Origin: Clostridium fallax
Lineage (GTDB): Bacteria; Bacillota; Clostridia; Clostridiales; Clostridiaceae
Assembly (NCBI RefSeq): GCF_900129365.1
Contig: NZ_FQVM01000027.1
Span: 1-33,579 of the forward strand
Length of the DNA: 33,579 nucleotides
Reading direction: 5' to 3'
Every line of letters starts with the position of its first letter. Position 1 is the stretch's first letter. Made by a program: the position numbers and the translations under genes. Of the stretch, positions 24,453 through 31,314 are shown in pieces. Below the pieces are notes generated by a model. That model was not told where the DNA came from. It saw only the letters and a program-made list of their open reading frames with translations, and ran no database searches.

Positions 24453-25560
24453 AATCTTCTCCTAATTTTATAAAACTTAATGCATAAATTTTTGTGTTTA
24501 AAATAATGTCTTTAATATTCATCCACTCATTTGGATTATGTCCTATACCCTTTTGACCTGGAAAACTTGGACCAAATGGAACTATATTAGGCATTATCTT
24601 AGCATAAGTTCCTCCTGTAGTAGTTACTGGTTCCCCATCAAGACCTGTAACCTCCTCATAAGCTTCCTTAAGTTTTTTTACTAAGAAACAATTTTTATCA
24701 AATTTTACTGGATCATAGTTATTTAATAACTCTAAATCTAAAGATTTTGGCATTTTTAATTTTATCTTTGTTATGATTTTTAATATGGTTGTAACTGCTG
24801 GATAACTTAAAGTAAAATTAAATGCACACTTATGATTTTCAGTATTTAATGCAAAGTTACGTATTTGCATTTTGCCAAACTCTTCATCACAATAATTTAT
24901 ACCTAAAACTTCCCCATCATCTTTGCTTTGAAGAAAGTATTTAGTTATAAATTGAAAAAATTCTCCTATATCTTTTTTATCTGCTAATATTTTTAAATTA
25001 GCTCTTCCTCTTTCACCATAAACAACAGGATACTTACAATCTGGAGTCCAACCCATAATTGGCGGCCTTTCATGCCTTAAATAATATTCAACATCTTTCA
25101 TTCCTGTTTCTTCATTAGTTCCAAATATAATACGTATTGGTGTATTAAATTTAATATTACATTTTTTACACGCATATAAAGCGTATAAGCAAGTCATGAT
25201 TGGTCCTTTATTATCTAGAATTCCTCTTGAATATATTTTGTCATCTTTAATAAATCCACTAAAAGGTGGCTCTCTCCATCCATCTCCTACTGGCACCACA
25301 TCTAAATGCCCTATTACTCCAATATAATCCTTTCCTTCTCCTAATTCAGCATATCCTATATATCCATCTAAATTCTTTGTTTTAAATCCTAATTTATGTG
25401 CAATCTCTAGCACCTTAACTAAACAATTATTAACACCTCTTCCAAAAGGCATTCCATTTTCAGCTTCACTTTCTACACTATCAATTTTAACTACTTCTAT
25501 GATGTCTTCTATAATATCTTCTTTTAATTCATCTATTTTTTGTAAAACCACATCATTCAT
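24445..25560 (-). CDS. M20-family metallopeptidase, dipeptidase-like
   Basis: A zinc peptidase of the M20 family, PepV/Sapep-like, 371 residues when begun at the ATG at 25560. Metal-ligand motifs are GVIGHLDVVPVGDGW (H85, D87), the bridging D116 in RGILDNKGP, and the catalytic pair E150 E151 in FGTNEETGM. A C-terminal GIGHNPNEW supplies the last His. At about 370 residues it is shorter than typical PepV (about 460), mainly in the lid domain. AAGG lies 11 nt before the ATG, whereas the longer GTG at 25566 sits too close to it. It lies between glycosylasparaginase and cutC, co-transcribed with both. Probable substrate is a small peptide or amino-acid conjugate; the exact one is unknown. Confidence 0.85.
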   Translation of the reverse strand: MNDVVLQKIDELKEDIIEDIIEVVKIDSVESEAENGMPFGRGVNNCLVKVLEIAHKLGFKTKNLDGYIGYAELGEGKDYIGVIGHLDVVPVGDGWREPPFSGFIKDDKIYSRGILDNKGPIMTCLYALYACKKCNIKFNTPIRIIFGTNEETGMKDVEYYLRHERPPIMGWTPDCKYPVVYGERGRANLKILADKKDIGEFFQFITKYFLQSKDDGEVLGINYCDEEFGKMQIRNFALNTENHKCAFNFTLSYPAVTTILKIITKIKLKMPKSLDLELLNNYDPVKFDKNCFLVKKLKEAYEEVTGLDGEPVTTTGGTYAKIMPNIVPFGPSFPGQKGIGHNPNEWMNIKDIILNTKIYALSFIKLGEDYE

Positions 25561-25568
25561 CTTCACAC

Positions 25569-26525
25569 TTACCTTCTTACTAATGGAGCAGTTCTTGTTT
25601 TTATATAATTATCTAACCATTCTTCACTAGCTATTTCATGAATACATTTTCCATTTATATTTTTAGTTAAATAGACTGTAGGCTCTTCATTCTCAGTCGT
25701 TATAGCAAAAGAAAAACCTTCAATATTAGTAGCAACACCCCATTGACCTTTGTTATTCATAGCAACTAAAGATATATCTCCAGCTCTTCCTCTTCTTTTT
25801 TTAAGTTCATCATTTAGTTCATTTACTGCAATTTCACAAGCCTCTTGTGGATGATGCCCATTTTTCATTAAACGAACTATTTCATAAGAAATACATCCCT
25901 TCATCAAATCTTCTCCAAGACCTGTTGCACTAGCCCCTCCAACTGTAGAATCTACATAAAATCCTGATCCTGAAATAGGTGAATCTCCAACTCTTCCTTT
26001 TCTTTTCATAAATAAACCACTAGTTGATGTTGCTGCTGTCATATTACCATTTTCATCAAGACATACCATTCCAACGGTATCATGTCCACTATAAGGTGTT
26101 ATTTCTCTCTCTGTAATCTCTTTAATTCTATTATGATAATGTATTTTTGCACGTTCTGTAAGCATATTTTTACGCTCAAAACCTTCTTTGTGAGCAAACT
26201 TTTCGGCACCTTCTCCTACCAATAAATTATTTACCTTTTCCTTACTTAATCTCCTTGCTATACTAATAGGATTTGCAAAGTCTTTAATTGCAGCTACTGC
26301 CCCAATGTCAAATGTAGTTCCATCCATATATGCAGCATCTAATTCCACTTCCATTTCTTCATTTGGTAATCCTCCATATCCTACTGATTTATAATATGGA
26401 AAATCCTCCACTTCCTTTATTGCACATTCAATAGCATCTCCTGCTGATCCACCATTTTTTAATATATCTCTACCTTTAGCTATTCCTTCTACAGCCATAC
26501 GCCAAGTTGCAATCATTCCATACAT
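25569..26525 (-). CDS. Glycosylasparaginase, N4-(beta-N-acetylglucosaminyl)-L-asparaginase
   Basis: An N-terminal nucleophile hydrolase of 318 residues that cleaves the GlcNAc-Asn bond left when N-glycoproteins are degraded. The autoprocessing site is GHDTVGMV, with cleavage expected between D149 and T150; T150 becomes the nucleophile. The substrate-site segments RVGDSPISGSGFYVD (about 178-192) and GGASATGLGEDLMKG (about 196-210) match the glycosylasparaginase branch rather than isoaspartyl dipeptidases, although the families are close. There is no signal peptide, so it is cytoplasmic and its substrate must be imported. First gene of the operon with the M20 peptidase and cutC, separated from the PTS operon by a strong terminator. 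Confidence 0.87.
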   Translation of the reverse strand: MYGMIATWRMAVEGIAKGRDILKNGGSAGDAIECAIKEVEDFPYYKSVGYGGLPNEEMEVELDAAYMDGTTFDIGAVAAIKDFANPISIARRLSKEKVNNLLVGEGAEKFAHKEGFERKNMLTERAKIHYHNRIKEITEREITPYSGHDTVGMVCLDENGNMTAATSTSGLFMKRKGRVGDSPISGSGFYVDSTVGGASATGLGEDLMKGCISYEIVRLMKNGHHPQEACEIAVNELNDELKKRRGRAGDISLVAMNNKGQWGVATNIEGFSFAITTENEEPTVYLTKNINGKCIHEIASEEWLDNYIKTRTAPLVRR

Positions 26526-26620
26526 ATTAACTTCCCCCTTTATATCTAAAATACTATAAATATTCTTGTAAAATTTGTATTTATCCTTTAGTAAATTTCA
26601 TATTAAAATTTTAAATATTA

Positions 26621-26666
26621 AATTTTATAATAACTTAAAATATATATTTTAAGTTATTATAAAATT
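26621..26666. repeat. 46-base perfect palindrome
   Basis: Left arm AATTTTATAATAACTTAAAA (26621-26640), self-complementary centre TATATA, and right arm 26647-26666 complete the symmetry. It lies about 100 nt upstream of the glycosylasparaginase start, so it may be an operator or a cruciform-forming element; T-rich sequence after it would also allow termination. Confidence 0.7.
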
Positions 26667-26690
26667 CATTTACCTTTTAATCATATTATT

Positions 26691-26727
26691 AAAAAGGACT
26701 TTTTCACTTTTTGAAAAAGTCCTTTTT
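26691..26727 (-). terminator. Terminator of the PTS-mupG operon
   Basis: Fifteen-base perfect stem AAAAAGGACTTTTTC (26691-26705) and GAAAAAGTCCTTTTT (26713-26727), 7-nt loop. It lies about 100 nt after the mupG stop and divides the gene set into two transcription units. Confidence 0.82.
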
Positions 26728-26828
26728 AGGAAGACTTATTTTATGCCAAATCATTAATACACTTTAACTAATTGCCAATTTACTATATATAATTAATAAA
26801 ATTTAGTTTTTATAAAAAATCTATATTA

Positions 26829-27920
26829 TTATTTTTTTAGTTTAAATCCAAATTTACTCCAAGGGTCAATATAATCAATTAAAAATTCCTCTTCTTTTAA
26901 AATCTTTCCAACAACGTTTACTTTTCCACTATTTTTCATATCTTTTCTTGCAATTTGCAATTCCCCTGCATATCTTGTATATAAATCTGAATCAATTATT
27001 ATATCTCCTCTTTTTATATCCACTGTATTAAAAGGCGGAAACTTTTCACCTTTATATTTAATTCTTGAATTACTAGATCTTATAACATAATCTGAACAAT
27101 CACCTCTATTAAAATGAAACTCATTTAATATTATATTCTTCTGAAGTTCTGGAATTCCTTCTTCAAGTTCAATAGAAAATTCTATCATATCTTTATTAAT
27201 ACTACTTAATTCTTTTAATTCTTCTTCCGATGCAAAGGCATTGCCAATTATTACATCATCAATTAATCCAGTAGCAAATAAATGCTTAGCCTGAACACCA
27301 ATTGACATATCTCTATGCATTTCTAACGTGCATAGTCCTTCTGATACAGGCCATGGACCAATTTTAGCACTTTTAGAATTAATAAAGGCTGCTGTGTTAA
27401 TTCCAAACTGTTTAAACTGTTTACTGCACTTTATAAAGTGATCATATGAAAGTCCTGTATACTTATGTGGATAAAAATTATGACATCCATATATATTACT
27501 TAAATTAGGTTTATAAGAAATTATATTATCTATATACTTACTTCCATTACTCATATTAAGTTCAATATTTAAGTTTTGTTTATTAAAAGACATTATAGAC
27601 TCTTCATTGCCTGAGAAACCTAAGTCTAATCTTATACCACTTAATCCCATATCTTTAAATAATGAAAGATTTTCTATTGTAGCACCTAACTTTTTAAAAA
27701 TATTAGGTTCTAAATCGGCTATAACCTCCATATTATTTTTATTTGCTTCATCAACCATAATTTTAAATTCTTTTATAATTTCATCTACTGGCTTTCCTTC
27801 TACAGATATTAAACAAGTAAAAATTCTTTTAAATCCATACTTTGCCGCAAGATTAATATAATTTAATATATCATTCATATCACTATGTCCTGGATAAACT
27901 GAAATTCCTAATCTTCTCAT
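26829..27920 (-). CDS. mupG: MupG-like family (DUF871/GH170) glycosidase
   Basis: A 363-residue TIM-barrel protein with a C-terminal cyclophilin-like domain, the DUF871 arrangement. It starts MRRLGISVYPGHSD, with the barrel strands FKRIFTCLISVEG, MEVIADLEPNIFKKLG and GIRLDLGFSGNEES. NIYGCHNFYPHKYTGLS and LCTLEMHRDMSIGVQAKHL lie in the active-site region. In Staphylococcus aureus the homologue MupG is a 6-phospho-N-acetylmuramidase that splits MurNAc-6P-GlcNAc. Here it ends a lactose/chitobiose-type PTS operon, so a 6-phosphorylated amino-sugar disaccharide is a fair substrate guess. The ATG at 27920 is preceded by GGAGGGAA; the ATG at 27935 is within that region. No MurQ-type etherase is seen in the window. 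Confidence 0.83.
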   Translation of the reverse strand: MRRLGISVYPGHSDMNDILNYINLAAKYGFKRIFTCLISVEGKPVDEIIKEFKIMVDEANKNNMEVIADLEPNIFKKLGATIENLSLFKDMGLSGIRLDLGFSGNEESIMSFNKQNLNIELNMSNGSKYIDNIISYKPNLSNIYGCHNFYPHKYTGLSYDHFIKCSKQFKQFGINTAAFINSKSAKIGPWPVSEGLCTLEMHRDMSIGVQAKHLFATGLIDDVIIGNAFASEEELKELSSINKDMIEFSIELEEGIPELQKNIILNEFHFNRGDCSDYVIRSSNSRIKYKGEKFPPFNTVDIKRGDIIIDSDLYTRYAGELQIARKDMKNSGKVNVVGKILKEEEFLIDYIDPWSKFGFKLKK

Positions 27921-27969
27921 TAATATTCCCTCCATTGTTCATAGATGTGGTATATAAAACTTGTATTTA

Positions 27970-28500
27970 TTATTTAAAGCAAACTTTGTTTGTTAAATTC
28001 CTTATGTCCTCTTTATTAACTAAAAGCTTAGCTAATTGACACATATTATCTAATGCATCATTTAAACCTACTCCTCCTTTTTTAGGAGTTATTACAATAT
28101 TCAGTTTGTCCTTATACTCATTAATTGTTTCTTCATTTTCAGAAGACATGGCTGCAAAAGCTGGAACATTTGTTGTTCTATTAATATCATAAGCTACTCT
28201 GGCAGCCATTTTCCCATAATCTACATAATTAAAAGCAGGTCCACAGATTACTATATCTGGTTTTACTTTGTTTACCATAGCACAAAACTTTCTAGAAACC
28301 TCATCTGGATTAGCTAAGTAAGTTCCATTACCACAATAAAGACAAGCGATTACTTTTCCGTCTATTTTTTTTAAAAATGGCTCCATCATAATTGATGGAC
28401 CTAAGGGCTCCTTTTTAGCACTAAGAGGAACCATTCTATCATCTTTTGTGCCGGCTCCAGCTTGAATTTGATCATATATCATTATTATCTTAATTGACAT
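27970..28500 (-). CDS. Stand-alone GrdB-like protein
   Basis: A 176-residue protein that resembles only the N-terminal part of GrdB, the large subunit B of glycine, sarcosine and betaine reductases. Shared features are the opening YDQIQAGAGTKDD, the middle GKVIACLYCGNGTYLANPDEV, and VKPDIVICGPAFNYVDYGKMA near residues 88-108. The long C-terminal half with the selenocysteine or cysteine redox site is absent. The stop codon is TAA, so this is not a selenocysteine codon read as a stop. There is no GrdA, GrdC or thioredoxin gene near. It lies inside the PTS operon between EIIC and mupG with AGGAGA 9 nt before the ATG. Function unknown; the place suggests chemistry on an imported amino-acid sugar. 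Confidence 0.78.
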   Translation of the reverse strand: MSIKIIMIYDQIQAGAGTKDDRMVPLSAKKEPLGPSIMMEPFLKKIDGKVIACLYCGNGTYLANPDEVSRKFCAMVNKVKPDIVICGPAFNYVDYGKMAARVAYDINRTTNVPAFAAMSSENEETINEYKDKLNIVITPKKGGVGLNDALDNMCQLAKLLVNKEDIRNLTNKVCFK

Positions 28501-28513
28501 TTTTAATCATCTC

Positions 28514-29881
28514 CTATAAATCATCAAAAGATAAATCATCTAAATCTAAGTCATCATCATCTTTAGAATTATTTACTTTAGCTTCATCTTCTAAATATTG
28601 TTTATCCATTATTTTAATAAATGGTGTATAAATAAATACTCCTAAAACCAATAGTCCCCCTTGAAGTAAAGCTCCTACCCAGTTAGTAGCTAAAAATCCC
28701 GAAATAATAATTGGAGTTGTCCACGGAATATTTACTCCATTACAAATAGGAACTAATCCTAATTTCATAGCAAAATATGAGACTACAATATTAATTGTTG
28801 GAACTAATATAAACGGAATTAAAATAGTTGGATTTAATACTATAGGTAATCCAAATACAATTGGTTCATTAATTCCAAATATTCCAGGAACTAAAGATAA
28901 CTTTCCAAGCTCTGTAATGCGTTTTGATTTGCAGAATAATAACATAGCTATTAAAAGTGATAATGTAGAACCACATCCACCAAATGTAGCAAATAGATCT
29001 TGAAATTGTTGGCAGATTATATGACCTTGTCCAACTCCACTTTTAAAAAACTCTAGATTTTCAGCAGTTAATGTTTGAAGTATAGGATTAAATACAGCAC
29101 CTACTACTGATCCTCCATTTACTCCAAAGAACCAGAATAGATGTAAGAAAATATAAGCGGTAACCATAGCTCCTAATGTATCACCTAAATTCATCAATGG
29201 TAATTGTAAGAATTTAAATATAATTGAGAATACATTAGTTCCAAAGAAACCAAAGATTAAATTAATTAAGAAAAATATAATCATTACAATTCCAGCTGGA
29301 ATTAAAGCTGCAAAGGATTGTACTACTGTTGGTGGAACACCTGAAGGCATTTTAATTACCCATCCTTTACGTTCAACAAATGCATAAATATGTACAGATA
29401 GAAAAGCACAAATAATACCAACAAAAATCCCTTTTGCACCTAACCATCCAAGTGGAAGTCCAGCCCCTAAAAATACTGGAACTTTATCAGCAAGTCCTTC
29501 AATAGCAACTTTGCCACTTACGCCATAAGGCATAACTAAAAACCAAGCCATAACAGATACAGCAGCTCCAAAAATAGGATTTGTTTTCATCTGTTTTGCA
29601 AATGAATATCCTATACCTATTACAGCAAATACTGCCATAATTGAAAATGTAGCATCAGCTGGTTTTCCTAAATAAGAAGATAATGTAGATCCATTAATCT
29701 CAACAGATTCCAACCATTTAGTCCATGCAGGAATTGGAAAATTGGCAACTAATAGAAATAATGACCCTACAATTAGTAGTGGTGTTGATACTAAGAATCC
29801 ATCACGCACTGCAATTAAATACTTATTTTTTCCTATAGCTTCTGCTAATGGCATTAAGACTTTTTCTAACCATTTAATCAT
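28514..29881 (-). CDS. PTS system EIIC, lactose/cellobiose family
   Basis: Membrane permease of the phosphotransferase system, about 455 residues with around ten helices. The N-terminus MIKWLEKVLMPLAEAIGKNKYL is typical of the cellobiose/lactose EIIC family. Segments GVNGGSVVGAVFNPI and PGIFGINEPIVFGLPIVLNP near residues 260 and 340 carry the conserved NEP sugar-site motif. The C-terminus is a strongly acidic tail (KDDDDLDLDDLSFDDL). The ATG at 29881 follows an AGAGGGAG ribosome site; a longer frame from 29911 would encode that site. It needs the EIIA and EIIB proteins encoded directly upstream. The sugar cannot be read from the sequence; the operon suggests an amino-sugar compound. Confidence 0.92.
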   Translation of the reverse strand: MIKWLEKVLMPLAEAIGKNKYLIAVRDGFLVSTPLLIVGSLFLLVANFPIPAWTKWLESVEINGSTLSSYLGKPADATFSIMAVFAVIGIGYSFAKQMKTNPIFGAAVSVMAWFLVMPYGVSGKVAIEGLADKVPVFLGAGLPLGWLGAKGIFVGIICAFLSVHIYAFVERKGWVIKMPSGVPPTVVQSFAALIPAGIVMIIFFLINLIFGFFGTNVFSIIFKFLQLPLMNLGDTLGAMVTAYIFLHLFWFFGVNGGSVVGAVFNPILQTLTAENLEFFKSGVGQGHIICQQFQDLFATFGGCGSTLSLLIAMLLFCKSKRITELGKLSLVPGIFGINEPIVFGLPIVLNPTILIPFILVPTINIVVSYFAMKLGLVPICNGVNIPWTTPIIISGFLATNWVGALLQGGLLVLGVFIYTPFIKIMDKQYLEDEAKVNNSKDDDDLDLDDLSFDDL

Positions 29882-29914
29882 ATTACTCCCTCTTTCCTTA
29901 ATAATAAGCAATTT

Positions 29915-29928
29915 TGATAACGTTTACT
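29915..29928. promoter_or_regulatory. Possible CcpA catabolite-response site
   Basis: TGATAACGTTTACT matches the catabolite-response consensus TGWAANCGNTNWCA with two mismatches. It lies between the EIIB stop and the EIIC ribosome site, an unusual place for a roadblock-type site. Weak evidence. Confidence 0.35.
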
Positions 29929-29934
29929 AAAAGT

Positions 29935-30258
29935 TTATTTTTTTGCAGATTTAATTAATTTTATAGCAGTTTTTAAAACTTTTTCTCCATTCATCATGCC
30001 ATAATCACCAGAATCAATTACTGCAATAGGAATGCCATCTTTTCCAAAATCATTAACTGTCTTTTCATATAAATACTTTACTTGTGGTCCAAGCAAAATA
30101 CAATCTGGATGAAGTGATTCGATAATTTCTCCTAATCTATCATGTGGGTAAGCCTTTACCTCAATTGGTAATGAATGTTCATCAGCAACTGATTGCATTT
30201 TACTTGCTAACATACTTGTAGACATACCAGCACTACAAAATAAATAAATTTTTTTCAT
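29935..30258 (-). CDS. PTS system EIIB, lactose/cellobiose family
   Basis: Small cytoplasmic phosphocarrier of about 107 residues. The phosphorylated cysteine is C8 in LFCSAGMSTS, the conserved loop of the family. The rest has the alternating strand/helix pattern of EIIB-chitobiose proteins (VKAYPHDRLGEI, CILLGPQVKYLYE). The ATG at 30258 is preceded by AGGGGAG; the in-frame ATG at 30276 lies before that ribosome site. It sits between EIIA and EIIC, 53 nt before EIIC, and passes phosphate from EIIA to the sugar as EIIC brings it in. Confidence 0.94.
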   Translation of the reverse strand: MKKIYLFCSAGMSTSMLASKMQSVADEHSLPIEVKAYPHDRLGEIIESLHPDCILLGPQVKYLYEKTVNDFGKDGIPIAVIDSGDYGMMNGEKVLKTAIKLIKSAKK

Positions 30259-30318
30259 CTTAAACTCTCCCCTCATTTAATTATTTATAAATTATTTTAT
30301 AATAATAAAATTTAATTT

Positions 30319-30642
30319 TTATTTACTTTCTAAGGTAACTATACGTTTATAGGCATCAATTAATTCATTAGCTAAAATCTTACATGTTTCAGCCGCCATT
30401 AATTGATCCTCTGCATGTAATAATAATAGATTAGGAATACATCCTTTCCCACTTGTCTCTTGTTGAATTAATTTAGAATGTGCATTATGCCCTTCTCTAA
30501 AAAAATTTTCTCCTTCTTTTATACTTTTCTTTGCATCATTAAAATTACCATCCTTAGATTTTTGAATAGCTTCAATATAACTACTTCTAGCCATACCTGA
30601 TGCTGAAATAATTTGAAAACAGATTAGTTCTAATTCTCCCAT
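30319..30642 (-). CDS. PTS system EIIA, lactose/cellobiose family
   Basis: Cytoplasmic phosphocarrier of 107 residues, forming a trimer in the family. The phosphorylated His is H76 in LLLHAEDQLM, with D79 as the conserved metal-site residue of lactose-type EIIA. The start MGELELICFQIISASGMARSS resembles other members. AGGAGGAG lies before the ATG. It is the first gene of the PTS-grdB-like-mupG operon; its promoter has a TATAAT box but no good -35, and the proposed regulator operator lies upstream of it, which fits activation by the LicR-type protein encoded next door. Confidence 0.93.
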   Translation of the reverse strand: MGELELICFQIISASGMARSSYIEAIQKSKDGNFNDAKKSIKEGENFFREGHNAHSKLIQQETSGKGCIPNLLLLHAEDQLMAAETCKILANELIDAYKRIVTLESK

Positions 30643-30668
30643 AATATCTCCTCCTAGCTGTTATATAC

Positions 30669-30674
30669 ATTATA
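30669..30674 (-). promoter_or_regulatory. -10 box of the PTS operon promoter
   Basis: TATAAT on the minus strand, about 27 nt before the EIIA ATG. No acceptable -35 hexamer lies 16 to 18 nt upstream, which is typical of activator-dependent promoters. The proposed operator lies 33 nt upstream. Confidence 0.65.
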
Positions 30675-30706
30675 TATTTTAAAATTAGTTATTAAACTTA
30701 ATCTTT

Positions 30707-30724
30707 CTTCCTACTCTTAGGAAA
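30707..30724. promoter_or_regulatory. Proposed LicR-type operator, PTS promoter copy
   Basis: Minus strand TTTCCTAAGAGTAGGAAG, core TTCCTA-N4-TAGGAA (30708-30723). The same core, with different central bases, occurs upstream of the regulator gene. It lies about 45 to 62 nt before the predicted transcription start and next to the RDD gene stop. Proposed here; not a site I recall from the literature. Confidence 0.6.
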
Positions 30725-30728
30725 TAAT

Positions 30729-31304
30729 CTAAACTTCTTTAAGATTAGTTTTAGCAATTAATTCATGAATTGCTTTATGATCTTTTTTAAATAATACAAA
30801 TACTGATGATAAAATACTTATAGGAATACCAATATACATTAGAGGAGTAACTAAATTTATATTAGTTATTATAGATAAAATTTGATGAAACAAGTTACTA
30901 GCTGATATTAACGATCCTTCTATCAAAAAAATTCCAATAACTTGTCTTAAAAATAAATCCTTAAAATCTATATCCTCTCCATTTTCCTTTACTATTTTAA
31001 AATGGCATAAATGCTTTCCTAAGGTTTGTCCCTTCCAAATTATTAAGGGAACTATAACATAATAAAAAAATGCAAATATTAATCCTAAAAGCCCAGCTAA
31101 CAATGCATATTTTTCAGGATATTGAAATAAATTAACATTTAAATCTTCACTATTTGTTGTTTTCATATAAATCATAACCATTGGTAATGAAATAAACATA
31201 CTTCCTATATACCAATCTAACATATATGCAATAAAACGTTTCCAAACAGGAATAATAGTATTAGAGATTGAAATTTCTTTTATATTAATTCTTTTTCTTT
31301 TCAT
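30729..31304 (-). CDS. RDD-family membrane protein
   Basis: A 191-residue membrane protein with the RDD-domain layout: VWKRFIAYMLDWYIGSMFIS near residues 20-39, then a second hydrophobic pair with WKGQTLGKHLCHFKIV near 89-104, and another helix pair towards the C-terminus. The family name comes from conserved Arg and Asp residues; R23 and D30 are present in the first segment. Function of the family is poorly known; some members are linked to ion transport. The AGGAGAA ribosome site overlaps the end of the licR gene, with only a 10-nt gap, so they are co-transcribed. Placement between regulator and PTS genes suggests a role in transport or regulation of the same pathway. Confidence 0.82.
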   Translation of the reverse strand: MKRKRINIKEISISNTIIPVWKRFIAYMLDWYIGSMFISLPMVMIYMKTTNSEDLNVNLFQYPEKYALLAGLLGLIFAFFYYVIVPLIIWKGQTLGKHLCHFKIVKENGEDIDFKDLFLRQVIGIFLIEGSLISASNLFHQILSIITNINLVTPLMYIGIPISILSSVFVLFKKDHKAIHELIAKTNLKEV

Positions 31305-31314
31305 AACTTCTCCT

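Larger units (their letters stand above)
26526..26828. other. Intergenic region between mupG and the glycosylasparaginase operon
   Basis: About 300 bases. It holds a 46-base perfect palindrome and a 15-bp terminator, both listed separately. The promoter of the glycosylasparaginase operon must lie near 26530-26680; TTTACA followed 18 nt later by TAGATA is possible but weak. No copy of the TTCCTA-N4-TAGGAA operator is present. Confidence 0.55.

Noticed and set aside
26713..26733. Third copy of the TTCCTA-N4-TAGGAA operator near TCCTTTTTAGGA
   Set aside because: The spacing between TCC and GGA is 6 and not 8, and the sequence is part of the terminator stem and its tail.
27970..27972. Possible selenocysteine read-through that would extend the GrdB-like protein
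   Set aside because: The stop is TAA, not TGA, and the mupG ribosome site and start follow closely; no long in-frame extension exists.
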